DNA of 64,000 nucleotides from Streptomyces sp. MJM8645 (GTDB lineage Bacteria; Actinomycetota; Actinomycetes; Streptomycetales; Streptomycetaceae): positions 6,869,501 to 6,933,500 of the forward strand of contig NZ_LJJF01000001.1 of the NCBI RefSeq assembly GCF_001625365.1. Direction: 5' to 3'. This document shows positions 32,898 to 40,835 of the stretch, one piece after another. The notes beneath the pieces were generated by a model that was not told the origin of the DNA, searched no databases, and saw only the letters and a program-made list of their open reading frames with translations. The position numbers and the translations under genes were made by a program. Numbering within the stretch: the stretch's first letter is position 1; each line of letters opens with the position of its first letter.

Positions 32898-34184
32898 TCA
32901 GCGCAGGACGGCGAGGACGGCGCCCCACTGCGAGGTGGTCTGTCCGGTGGCGGCGCAGTGGTCCGGATCCGTCGCGATCCGGTGGGCGGTGGTGAGGCGG
33001 TAGGAGGAGAGCCGCAGAGCGGGCAGGCTGGTCCAGCTGGTGCCGAATTCGGGGGCGCTGCCGCTGTTGCTGCCGACCGTGCTCACCAGGAGGTCGCCCG
33101 GCGCGCAGGCGGCGGCGTTGGCCGCGGTGGAGAAGGTCGTCCCGCCGGCGTCACCGGAGGCGCGGCCGACGGCCCGGACGGCGGAGACACCGCGGAACTC
33201 GTCGACGGCGACGTGGTACTTGCTCGCCCGCGGGTGGGCGACGCGGATCGAGTCCTCCGCGGTCAGCGCGGCCGCCCCGAAGGCCGCGAGGAGCAGCACC
33301 CGGTGCCGGAGGGAGTCGGTGACGTCCCCGACGATCCGGAAGCGGTCGCCCCGGCTGTCGGTGACCGTGACCGCCCCGGGACAGGTGCTGGTCAGCATCA
33401 TCGTGACCACCAGGGCGTCACCCGGGGTGACGGGGGAGAGCACCGGAAGGACGACCTCGGTACTGGAGACGGCCTGCTGGTCGAAGGCGATCCGGGAGGC
33501 CCAGGACGGTGCGCTGTCGTCGGTGGCCGTGCGCGCCGCCGCCGGCCGCGGGCCCGGCGCGGGGCGGGCGGCCGCCTCGGCGGGTGCGGACTCGGTGTCC
33601 CCGGACGGGCAGCCGTGCGCGGACGGGGGTGGGGCGTCCGGCGTGCGGAAGCCGACCACGGCGAGCGTGCTGCCGACGCCGAGCGCCACGCCGAGGAGCA
33701 GGCAGAACGCGTGGGTCCAGATCGGGCGGCGGCCCCGGCCCGGTCCGGCCGGGGGCTCGGCGGCGGCGGAGGCAGCTGTGCTGTCGGCCCTGGTGTCGGC
33801 CGTGGTGTCGGCCGTGGTGTTCGCGGCGACCGGCGGTCCCGAGGGCTCGACCGGTGAGGCCGGCGGGGCAGGTTGGGCCGGTAGGGCTGGTAGGGCTGGT
33901 GGGGCCGACCCCTCGTCGGCGGCGGCGGTCCACCGGCGGTGCCACTCGGCCTCGTCGCCGCCGCAGGCCCGGACGTAGGCCCTGGTCGTGGTCCAGGACG
34001 GGAGGCGCGAGCCGGAGGCCGCCTCGTAGAGCGTGGTGTGGGAGATGGAGCCGGCGGTCTTCGCCATCGTGCGGAACGAGGGCTGGCCCGCCTCCAGGCG
34101 CAACCGGCGCAGCTCGGCGGCGAGGGCCTCCGCCGCGCTCGGCGCCGGGTCTCTCTCCGCGGGTTGCGACTCCTGCTCCGCCAT
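32898..34184 (-). CDS. Transmembrane helix-turn-helix protein with a large ectodomain
   Basis: 428 residues. The N-terminal 20-90 is an Xre-like HTH region of the Streptomyces type (LAAELRRLRLEAGQPSFRTM...SHTTLYEAASGSRLPSWTTTRAYVRACGGDEAEW). A Pro/Ala/Thr linker with a T-A-D-T repeat follows, then one TM helix (FCLLLGVALGVGSTLAVVGF, 160-179), then about 250 residues outside. The ectodomain has beta-strand-like segments (ALVVTMMLTSTCPGAVTVTD, LLVSTVGSNSGSAPEFG) and Cys, resembling secreted lectin/jelly-roll-like repeats, but I cannot name it. It looks like a one-component membrane regulator. It is divergent from a small secreted protein gene at 34449, with phased GTCAG repeats between. ATG has GGGGGA upstream. 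Confidence 0.8.
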   Translation of the reverse strand: MAEQESQPAERDPAPSAAEALAAELRRLRLEAGQPSFRTMAKTAGSISHTTLYEAASGSRLPSWTTTRAYVRACGGDEAEWHRRWTAAADEGSAPPALPALPAQPAPPASPVEPSGPPVAANTTADTTADTRADSTAASAAAEPPAGPGRGRRPIWTHAFCLLLGVALGVGSTLAVVGFRTPDAPPPSAHGCPSGDTESAPAEAAARPAPGPRPAAARTATDDSAPSWASRIAFDQQAVSSTEVVLPVLSPVTPGDALVVTMMLTSTCPGAVTVTDSRGDRFRIVGDVTDSLRHRVLLLAAFGAAALTAEDSIRVAHPRASKYHVAVDEFRGVSAVRAVGRASGDAGGTTFSTAANAAACAPGDLLVSTVGSNSGSAPEFGTSWTSLPALRLSSYRLTTAHRIATDPDHCAATGQTTSQWGAVLAVLR

Positions 34185-34198
34185 GGCGTCCCCCTGTT

Positions 34199-34355
34199 GT
34201 CAGATGTCAGATCCAGCGGCGACCGGTGTTGCTTGTCGCGTACGGATCATAGTGACGCGTGACCGCGGCGTTACGTGATCGACGGACTCCGGTTGGGTGG
34301 ACGGGGTGTTCGGCGCGGGCGGCGGCCGGTGTCAGCTGTTGTCAGTTTCCGTCAG
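34199..34355. promoter_or_regulatory. GTCAG direct-repeat cluster between divergent genes
   Basis: GTCAG starts at 34331, 34341 and 34351, exactly one helical turn (10 bases) apart. Two more copies occur at 34199 and 34206 by the HTH gene start, and one at 34383. Phased direct repeats are typical of activator or OmpR/SARP-like binding; the adjacent transmembrane HTH protein is the obvious candidate (inference). Confidence 0.5.
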
Positions 34356-34448
34356 GCGGTACCGAACACGGTGGGATGTCGGGTCAGCTGTCCCAGTCGT
34401 CGCGGCCATCGGGGCGGCGCAACGGTCCGACCGAAAAGGGGAATTGAG

Positions 34449-34841
34449 ATGACCAAGGGCATCCTCAAGAAGATCGGCCGCCGTGGTGCGACCGCGGCGG
34501 CCGTGGTGGCGGTGGCCGCCGGCGCGGTGGGCGTCTCGGCGGGCAGCGCGTTCGCCGACGGCTGGTACGCGCTCCGCTACCACGCGAGCGGCCACGGCGT
34601 GGGCGTCTACTCGCAGCCGTACTCCTGGGCGTCCAAGACCGCCGGCGACCTGGGGTCGTACTCGTGGTCGTCGGACGAGATCTACATCCAGTGCTGGACC
34701 CGGGGCGAGGACATCAACAGCCAGGGCAACGTCTGGTACCAGGTGGCCGGCACGAACGGCACCTTCATCCCGACGTCCTACGTCTACGGTGCGTACGCCG
34801 ACGGCAACTGGTACTTCCACAACGGCCTGCGGGAGTGCTGA
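34449..34841 (+). CDS. Small secreted Trp/Tyr-rich protein (SH3-like)
   Basis: 130-residue exported protein. The signal sequence ATAAAVVAVAAGAVGVSAG ends at SAFA-DG near residue 37. The mature part of about 93 residues is aromatic-rich (YALRYHASGHGVGVYSQPYS, SYSWSSDEIYIQCWTRG, GNVWYQVAGTNGTFIPTSYV, WYFHNGLREC) with two Cys near the ends, in the pattern of bacterial SH3-like wall-binding domains. Function unknown; probably binds wall or protein outside. The start has AAGGGG upstream. Monocistronic with a strong terminator; divergent from the transmembrane HTH gene. Confidence 0.85.
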   Translation: MTKGILKKIGRRGATAAAVVAVAAGAVGVSAGSAFADGWYALRYHASGHGVGVYSQPYSWASKTAGDLGSYSWSSDEIYIQCWTRGEDINSQGNVWYQVAGTNGTFIPTSYVYGAYADGNWYFHNGLREC

Positions 34842-34858
34842 CGACCCGCTGACCCCGT

Positions 34859-34887
34859 CCACCCCGCCCGTGCCCCGGGCGGGGTGG
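34859..34887. terminator. Bidirectional terminator-like hairpin
   Basis: CCACCCCGCCC and GGGCGGGGTGG form a perfect 11-bp stem with a 7-base loop, between convergent stops at 34841 and 34895. Confidence 0.8.
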
Positions 34888-34894
34888 CGTGCCG

Positions 34895-35359
34895 TCAGCC
34901 GGAGGACTGCCGGGCCGCCGCCTGCTTGATGGCCTCGCGGATGCGCGGGTAGCTGCCGCAGCGGCAGATGTTCTGGATCTGGTCGATGTCCGCGTCGGTC
35001 GGGTTCGGGGTGCGGCGCAGCAGGGCGACGGCGGTCATGATCTGGCCCGGCTGGCAGAAGCCGCACTGGGCGACGTCGCAGCCGAGCCAGGCCTCCTGGA
35101 CGGGGTGCAGGGTGTCGCCGTCGGCCAGGCCTTCGATGGTGGTGACGCGGTGGCCCTCGCAGTCCTTGACGGAGCGGGTGCAGGGCTGGAACTCCTCGCC
35201 GTCCAGGTGGCTGGTGCAGGCGCGGCAGACGCCCACCCCGCAGCCGTACTTGGGGCCGGTGACGCCGAGCTTGTCGCGCAGCACCCAGAGCAGCGGCATG
35301 TCGTCCGGGGCCTCGACGGTGACGGGGTGCCCGTTGAGGACGAAGGTGTGGGTGGGCAT
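34895..35359 (-). CDS. [2Fe-2S] subunit of a xanthine-dehydrogenase-family oxidoreductase
   Basis: 154-residue two-cluster subunit. The plant-type [2Fe-2S] domain has YGCGVGVCRACTSHLDGE and a fourth Cys in QPCTRSV, and the helical second cluster domain has CGFCQPGQIM and NICRCGSYPRI. This matches the small subunit of isoquinoline-1-oxidoreductase/aldehyde-oxidase-type enzymes, passing electrons from the molybdenum site. It lies 29 bases downstream of the molybdenum subunit gene on the same strand. No FAD subunit gene is adjacent, as in the cytochrome-coupled members of the family. Confidence 0.95.
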   Translation of the reverse strand: MPTHTFVLNGHPVTVEAPDDMPLLWVLRDKLGVTGPKYGCGVGVCRACTSHLDGEEFQPCTRSVKDCEGHRVTTIEGLADGDTLHPVQEAWLGCDVAQCGFCQPGQIMTAVALLRRTPNPTDADIDQIQNICRCGSYPRIREAIKQAAARQSSG

Positions 35360-35388
35360 GGGGTGGTGGGGTTCCTTGGCTGGGGGAG

Positions 35389-37752
35389 TCAGAAGTTGAT
35401 CGGGAAGGAGCGCGGGCTGGTGCCGGTCGCGCGCGCGTAGGCGTTGGCGACCGCGGCGGAGGCCGCCGGGACGCCCAACTCGCCGGCGCCGCCGGGGGCT
35501 CCGCTCGGCGGCATGAGGTGGATCTCGACGGCCGGCGGGGTGTGCCGTTGCCGGGCGTACCGGAAGTCGGCGTAACTGCCCTCGCGCACGGCCCCGTTGT
35601 CGATGTGGTTGCCGGCTTGCAGGATGACCGAGATGCCGTCGATCAGGGCGCCGGTCAGTTGGGCTTCCAGGCCCCGGGGGTTGATGACCCGGCCGACGTC
35701 GGCGGCGATCACGGCCTTGGTGACCCTGGGGTCGGCCGGGTCGGTGGCGTCCAGCTCGACGAGGTAGGCGGCGCATCCGCTGTTCTCGTCGTGGTAGCCG
35801 ATGCCCTGGGCGTGGCCGGGGGGCATCGGGCGGCCCCAGTCGCCGGCCTTGGCGACGGTGTCGAGGACGGCCCGGCCGGCGGCGCTGCGCAGTCGGGCGC
35901 GGCGGAACGCGACGGCGTCCTGGCCCATCCGGCGGGCGAGTTCGTCCATCATGATCTCGTCGGCGACCCGGACGGTGCCGGAGTAGACCGACCGCCAGCT
36001 GCCGGTGTGCATGTCCAGCGGCACTTCGGCGAGCAGCTGGGTGGGGATGCCGACGTTGTACGGGTTCTTCTCGCTGAGCAGGAAGAAGACCTGGGCGAGG
36101 CTGAGCCCGGCGAGCGAGAGGTTGAAGCCGGCGGCGGTGAGCATCTCGCCGAGGCCGTGCCGGAAGTCGGTCTTGACGGTGGCGGCGCGGTGCTCGTAGC
36201 TGAGCACCTGGCCGAGCGCGTAGGTGGCCCGGATCCGGTGGTGGCTGGCCGGGCGCATCCGGCCGTGGCGCATGTCGTCGTTGCGCGTCCACATGAGTTT
36301 GACCGGTCGGCCCGCGGCCTTGGAGATCTGGGCGGCCTCCAGGGCGGCGTCGAAGAACAGGCGCCGGCCGAACGAGCCGCCGCCGCGCACCACGTGGACG
36401 GTCACGGCGTTCTGCGGGAGGCCGAGTTCGGCGGCGATGGCCTGCTGGGCGACGATCGGCGCCTGCGCGGCGAACCACAGCTCGGCCCGGTTCGGCCGCA
36501 CGTCGGCGACGGCGGTCAGCACCTCCATCGGCGCGTGGTTGACGAAGGCGAAGTCGAATTCGCCGTCCACGTACTGGGTGAGCAGCGGGGGGATGAGGAA
36601 CGGCGCGTGGGCGGCGCGCAGTTGGCCGCGGATGTCGGAGGTGGACAGGTTGGCGACCGGGCCCGGGTTCCAGGAGGTGCGCAGCGCGTCGCGGGCCTTG
36701 AGCGCCTGGTCGAAGGTCTCGGCGAGGACGGCGACGCCGCTGGGGATCCGGACCACGCCGAGCACGCCGGGCATGGCGCGGGCGGCGGAGGCGTCCAGGG
36801 TCCTGAGCGTGCCGTTGATGGTGGTCGGGCGGGCGACCACGGTGGGGACGGCGCCCGGGATCGCGAGGTCCCCGGCGTACTTGGCGCGGCCGGTGACGAT
36901 GTCGCGGGCGTCGATCCGGCCGGTGGGCCGGCCGACCAGGCGCAGCTGGTCGGCGCTCTTGGGGGAGCTGGACACGGCGGGGAGGGCGACGGCGGCGGCC
37001 TCGGCGGCGAGGTCGCCGTAGCCGGCGCGGCGGCCGTCGGGGGCGAGGACGGCGGAGTCGGCGGTGCGCAGGGTGTCTGCCGGAACGTTCCAGCGCCGCG
37101 CTGCGGCGGTCACCAGCCGGGCGCGGGCGGCGGCGGCCGCGGCGCGCACCGGGTCGTACAGCGAGCGCACCGAGTTGGAGGCGCCGGTCAGCTGGTTGAA
37201 GAGCAGTTCGGGGCGGCCGTCGGAGAGCGGCACGTCCACGTCGCCGATCCGGGCGTCGAGTTCCTCGGCGACGAGCATCGCGATGGCCGTGGTGAGGCCC
37301 TGGCCGACCTCCAGCCGGGGCAGGTGCAGTACGGCGCGCCCGGCGGCGGTGAGTTCCAGGACGAGCAGGTGCGAGGTCGGCAGGCCGGCGACGATCAGCG
37401 CGTCGCCGAGGTCGAGGATGTCCGGGATGCCGGGTAGGCCGATCAGCTGCGAGGGGGCGGCGGCGTCCTGGGCGGCCGCGGCGGCGCGGACGGCGGCCCG
37501 CGCGGTGGCGGGCGCGGCGGCGTCGAGGCCGAGCCGGGCGCCGACGGTGAGGGTCGGGGCGGCCAGCAGGTAGGTGAGGAACCGGCGGCGGCGGGTGCCG
37601 GCGTCGTCCCGTGCGGTGCCCGGGTGGCCGGTGTCGTCCGAGCGGGCGATGGAGGTGCTGATGGGAAGAGCCCTTCGAGCCGATGACGGCGGCGGATCGG
37701 GCGGGCACGGCGGCGCCGGGCCCGGTGCCGGATCGCGAATGCCGTTGAGCAT
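35389..37752 (-). CDS. Molybdopterin subunit of a xanthine-dehydrogenase-family hydroxylase, Tat-type
   Basis: 787-residue large subunit like isoquinoline 1-oxidoreductase beta or aldehyde dehydrogenase. A twin-arginine segment TRRRRFLTYLLAAPTLTVG at about 53-71 implies export with the small subunit. Landmarks are LPRLEVGQGLTTAIAMLVAEELD, the second family domain VTGRAKYAGDLAIPG, FVNHAPMEVLTAVA, VHVVRGGGSFGRRLF and GAPGGAGELGVPAASAAVAN with the catalytic Glu context. By family it hydroxylates an N-heterocycle or oxidises an aldehyde with water as oxygen source. ATG 37752 has no ribosome site and leaves 52 residues before the Tat motif; no better canonical start is seen, so the start is uncertain. 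Upstream lies a TetR-like palindrome. Confidence 0.92.
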   Translation of the reverse strand: MLNGIRDPAPGPAPPCPPDPPPSSARRALPISTSIARSDDTGHPGTARDDAGTRRRRFLTYLLAAPTLTVGARLGLDAAAPATARAAVRAAAAAQDAAAPSQLIGLPGIPDILDLGDALIVAGLPTSHLLVLELTAAGRAVLHLPRLEVGQGLTTAIAMLVAEELDARIGDVDVPLSDGRPELLFNQLTGASNSVRSLYDPVRAAAAAARARLVTAAARRWNVPADTLRTADSAVLAPDGRRAGYGDLAAEAAAVALPAVSSSPKSADQLRLVGRPTGRIDARDIVTGRAKYAGDLAIPGAVPTVVARPTTINGTLRTLDASAARAMPGVLGVVRIPSGVAVLAETFDQALKARDALRTSWNPGPVANLSTSDIRGQLRAAHAPFLIPPLLTQYVDGEFDFAFVNHAPMEVLTAVADVRPNRAELWFAAQAPIVAQQAIAAELGLPQNAVTVHVVRGGGSFGRRLFFDAALEAAQISKAAGRPVKLMWTRNDDMRHGRMRPASHHRIRATYALGQVLSYEHRAATVKTDFRHGLGEMLTAAGFNLSLAGLSLAQVFFLLSEKNPYNVGIPTQLLAEVPLDMHTGSWRSVYSGTVRVADEIMMDELARRMGQDAVAFRRARLRSAAGRAVLDTVAKAGDWGRPMPPGHAQGIGYHDENSGCAAYLVELDATDPADPRVTKAVIAADVGRVINPRGLEAQLTGALIDGISVILQAGNHIDNGAVREGSYADFRYARQRHTPPAVEIHLMPPSGAPGGAGELGVPAASAAVANAYARATGTSPRSFPINF

Positions 37753-37765
37753 AGGAGGGCGTTAC

Positions 37766-37775
37766 TGACCGGTCA
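37766..37775. promoter_or_regulatory. TetR-type palindrome upstream of the molybdenum hydroxylase
   Basis: Perfect TGACC/GGTCA palindrome within TTACTGACCGGTCAATACG, 14 bases before the ATG. This is the commonest TetR operator core. No TetR gene is adjacent, so the regulator would act in trans. Confidence 0.55.
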
Positions 37776-38080
37776 ATACGGCAAAACTTGGCCCTTCGGC
37801 GGGGTCGGTGATGCCCGAAGGCCGTTGGGCGAGGCGGATTCGGAGCGGGTACGGAGGGGGCGGCGGCGGTACGGCCGGGGCCGGTTCCGGGCCCAGTGGA
37901 GGAGCGATTCGCCGCCGTCGTACGGGGGTTCAGGGCTCGCCCGCCGGTGCGGTGGGGCCCGGAAGTGGACCAAGGAGTTCCGTGATCACTGGACCTTACC
38001 GCCGGTCCGCCTCCTGCCTAGGCTGGGCCGCGAACCGTTGCGAACACCCGGCGCGCGCGCCGCCCCCAGCCAGGAGACCC
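37776..38080. other. Intergenic region before the MFS gene
   Basis: No gene is supported; a 66-codon minus-strand frame at 37773-37973 has random composition. GGACC...GGTCC at 38001-38018 is a small hairpin, and TAGGCT at 38019-38024 could be a -10 box for the MFS gene. Confidence 0.4.
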
Positions 38081-39346
38081 GTGTCGACCAGCAGCGCCCC
38101 GGCGCCCGCCCTCATCCCGCCCGCGGGGCCCCAACGGACCCTCGCCGCAGCCCAGTTGGCCAGCGCCGTCGGCGACGGCGCCTACTACACCTGCTCCGCG
38201 CTCTACTTCACCCACATCGTCGGCATGTCGGCGACCGCCCTCGGCGCCGGCCTCGCCGCGGCCTGGGCGCTCGGCTCGCTGGCGGGCGTCCCGCTCGGCG
38301 CCCTCGCCGACCGCCGCGGCCCGCGCCGGACGGCCGTGGCGCTCGCCCTGGCCACGGCGGTGGTGGTCGCCGCCTTCCTGGTGATCCGCTCCTACGGGCC
38401 GTTCCTGGTCGCGGTCTGCCTCTACGCCACGACGCAGTCCGGGCTCACCGCCGCCCGGCAGGCGCTGGTCGCCACCCTGGTGCCGCCCGCCCAGCGCACC
38501 GGGCTGCTCGCCCACCTCCAGTCGACCCTCAACGGGGGGCTGGCCGTCGGCGCCGCCGTCGGCGGCATCGCGCTCACCGTCGGCACCCGGGCCGCGTTCC
38601 TCTGCGCCTTCGTGGTGACGGCGCTCGGCTTCCTGGCCGGTGCGCTGATCCTGCTGCGGCTGCCCGAAGCCCCGCCCGCCCCGGCCCGGTCGGCCGCCGG
38701 GCCCCGGCTGGCCGTCCTGCGCGACCGCCGGTACGCGGCCGTCGCGCTGGTCAACACCGTGCTGCTGCTGCGGATGCCGCTGCTCAGCCTGGTCATCCCG
38801 CTCTGGATCGCCGACCGGGCGCCCGGGATCAGCTGGCTCGGCTCGGCCCTGTTCGTCCTCAACACCCTGGCCGTGCTGGCCTTCCAGGTCCGGGCGGCGC
38901 GCGGCGTCACCGGCCTGGGCTCGGCCGCGCGGGCCGTCCGCTCGGCCGGGGTGGTGCTGCTCGCCTCCTGCGCGGTGTTCGGCCTGTCGGCCCTGGACGT
39001 CCCGGTGTGGGCGGTCGCCGCGCTGCTGGTGGCGGCCTCCGTCCTCCAGGTGATCGGCGAGATGCGGCAGTCGGCGGGCTCCTGGCAGATCAGCTTCGAC
39101 CTCGCCCCGCCCGAGCGGATCGGCCAGTACCAGGGCTTCTTCGGCACCGGCGTGGCCGTCGCCCGCACCCTCGGGCCGCTGCTGCTGACCACCCTGCTGC
39201 TGGACGGCGGGCTCGCGGGCTGGCTCGTCCTGGGCGGTCTCTTCCTGGCGGCCGGGTACGCGATGGGGCCGGTCGTCCGCTGGGCCGAGCGGGACCGCGA
39301 CCGGGGCCGCCCGACGCCGGTCGCCTCCGCCGTCGCGGTCCCGTAG
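38081..39346 (+). CDS. MFS transporter (12-TM)
   Basis: 421-residue major facilitator. About twelve helices are visible, with the MFS loop 2-3 motif GALADRRGPRRTAVA, helix DGAYYTCSALYFTHIVG, TQSGLTAARQALVATLVPPAQR in the second pair, and a matching C-terminal half (WIADRAPGISWLGSALFVLN, ASVLQVIGEMRQSAGSW, RIGQYQGFFGTGVAVARTLGP). Substrate unknown; probably a drug or metabolite exporter. GTG 38081 has AGGAG upstream; the 91-codon upstream extension is not credible. Confidence 0.92.
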   Translation: MSTSSAPAPALIPPAGPQRTLAAAQLASAVGDGAYYTCSALYFTHIVGMSATALGAGLAAAWALGSLAGVPLGALADRRGPRRTAVALALATAVVVAAFLVIRSYGPFLVAVCLYATTQSGLTAARQALVATLVPPAQRTGLLAHLQSTLNGGLAVGAAVGGIALTVGTRAAFLCAFVVTALGFLAGALILLRLPEAPPAPARSAAGPRLAVLRDRRYAAVALVNTVLLLRMPLLSLVIPLWIADRAPGISWLGSALFVLNTLAVLAFQVRAARGVTGLGSAARAVRSAGVVLLASCAVFGLSALDVPVWAVAALLVAASVLQVIGEMRQSAGSWQISFDLAPPERIGQYQGFFGTGVAVARTLGPLLLTTLLLDGGLAGWLVLGGLFLAAGYAMGPVVRWAERDRDRGRPTPVASAVAVP

Positions 39347-39535
39347 CGGCCGCCCGCGCCGGCCGGGTGCCCTTCTCACCGGCCTTCCCCGCCGCCCCGG
39401 CGCCCTCCTCGCCGCCCCGCCCACCAGGCCCCGCCCCAGTCGCCCGCCGCCCCCACCGCGAGCCCGCCCGAGAATGCTCCGGCGGCTGACCGGAAACCGG
39501 TGGCCCGGGCCGCCGCCCGCTGGCATGCTGGCCGC

Positions 39536-40270
39536 GTGGACCGACCCCAGATCTGGCTCGACTTCGCCCCCGAGCTGCACCTCTTCGTCTCCGGGCCCCG
39601 GCGGGCCGGCCGCTCGGCGCTGCGCACCGACGGCACCTCGACGCTCGGCCACGTCGTCGAGTCCCTGGGTGTCCCGCTCACCGAGGTCGGCACCCTGCTG
39701 GTGGACGGCCGGCCGGTGCCCGGGTCGTACGTGCCGCTCGACGAGGAACACGTCACCGTCCGGGCCGTGGACCGGCCGCAGCCCTCGCCCACCCCGCCGC
39801 GCTTCCTGCTGGACGTCCACCTCGGCACCCTCACCCGCCGGCTGCGCCTGCTCGGCGTCGACGCCGCCTACGAGAACCCGGACATCGGCGACGCCGCGCT
39901 CGCCGCCCGCTCCGCCGCCGAGCAGCGCGTCCTGCTCTCGCGCGACCGGGGGCTGCTGCGCCGCCGCGAACTGTGGGCCGGCGCCTACGTCTACAGCCAC
40001 CGCCCCAACGAGCAGCTGCGCGACGTGCTCTCCCGCTTCGCGCCCCCGCTCGATCCGTGGAGCCGCTGCACCACCTGCAACGGCACGCTGCGCGAGGCCG
40101 ACAAGACCTCGGTGCGCGAACAGCTGCGGGACGGCACCGAGCGCTCCTACGACGTCTTCGCCCAGTGCGTCGACTGCGGCCAGGCCTACTGGCGCGGCGC
40201 CCACCACGCCCGGCTGGACGCGATCGTCACCGACGCCCTGCGCGAGTTCGGCACACCCGCCGGGGGCTGA
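39536..40270 (+). CDS. Mut7-C RNase-domain protein with N-terminal ubiquitin-like domain
   Basis: 244-residue protein. Residues 1-85 form a beta-grasp ubiquitin/MoaD-like domain (IWLDFAPELHLFVSG...VDGRPVPGSYVPL). Residues 90-165 are the PIN-like Mut7-C part with catalytic-type Asp: FLLDVHLGTLTRRLRLLGVDA, DAALAARSAAEQRVLLSRDRGLL. The C-terminal zinc ribbon is SRCTTCNGTLR and AQCVDCGQAYW (four Cys). The family is a predicted RNase linked to RNA metabolism; activity has not been well defined. GTG 39536 gives the usual start; ATGCT 13 bases upstream may be part of a leaderless promoter. Confidence 0.9.
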   Translation: MDRPQIWLDFAPELHLFVSGPRRAGRSALRTDGTSTLGHVVESLGVPLTEVGTLLVDGRPVPGSYVPLDEEHVTVRAVDRPQPSPTPPRFLLDVHLGTLTRRLRLLGVDAAYENPDIGDAALAARSAAEQRVLLSRDRGLLRRRELWAGAYVYSHRPNEQLRDVLSRFAPPLDPWSRCTTCNGTLREADKTSVREQLRDGTERSYDVFAQCVDCGQAYWRGAHHARLDAIVTDALREFGTPAGG

Positions 40271-40409
40271 GACCGGCGCGAGACCGGCGCGAGGTCGGCG
40301 CGTCGAACTACGGGACATCTCAGGGTGGCGGCCGGGCGCAGAGGCGTGTTCTCATCGGCGGTGGGGGACGAGACCAAGGTACTCCGTGACGCGAGAGAGG
40401 CCGGGTCGG

Positions 40410-40835
40410 ATGAGCAGTCAGCCAGTGCAACAACCGTTCCAGACAGCGGACGTCGATGACGTCGAGGTGGTGCGCGCACCGGACGGGGCCGCGGTGTTCC
40501 CGCTGCTGGTCCTGGACGGACAGGGGAGTCTCGCGGTGTTCGAGCTCGCCCCCGGGCAGGTGTCGCACGCGGTGTCGCACGCCACCGTGCAGGAGCTGTG
40601 GCAGGTCGTCGAGGGCGCCGGGGAGCTGTGGCGCCGCCAGGGCGGGCGGGAGGAGACCGTCCGGCTCGTGCCCGGGACGGCGGCCTCGATCCCGCTCGGC
40701 ACGGCGTTCCAGTTCCGGGCCGACGAGGACGCCGACCGGCCGCTGCGGATCGCCGCCGTCACCATGCCGCCCTGGCCCGGCACCGACACCGAGGCCAGGC
40801 CCGAGGAAGGCCCCTGGAAGGCGACCTCCCGGTGA
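40410..40835 (+). CDS. Small cupin-domain protein
   Basis: 141-residue single cupin. Strands and motif residues: LLVLDGQGSLAVFELAPGQ, VSHAVSHATVQELWQVVEGAG (cupin motif 1 with His/Glu) and VRLVPGTAASIPLGTAFQF (motif 2 with the Pro-Gly and a Phe in place of a His). The metal site may be incomplete. Overlaps the following hydrolase gene by 4 bases (GTGA), so the two are co-translated. Role unknown; may sense or act on the same small molecule as the esterase. Confidence 0.85.
   Translation: MSSQPVQQPFQTADVDDVEVVRAPDGAAVFPLLVLDGQGSLAVFELAPGQVSHAVSHATVQELWQVVEGAGELWRRQGGREETVRLVPGTAASIPLGTAFQFRADEDADRPLRIAAVTMPPWPGTDTEARPEEGPWKATSR

Noticed and set aside
37773..37973. 66-codon minus-strand frame upstream of the molybdenum enzyme
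   Set aside because: Arg/Pro/Ser-rich, no ribosome site, no recognisable motif.
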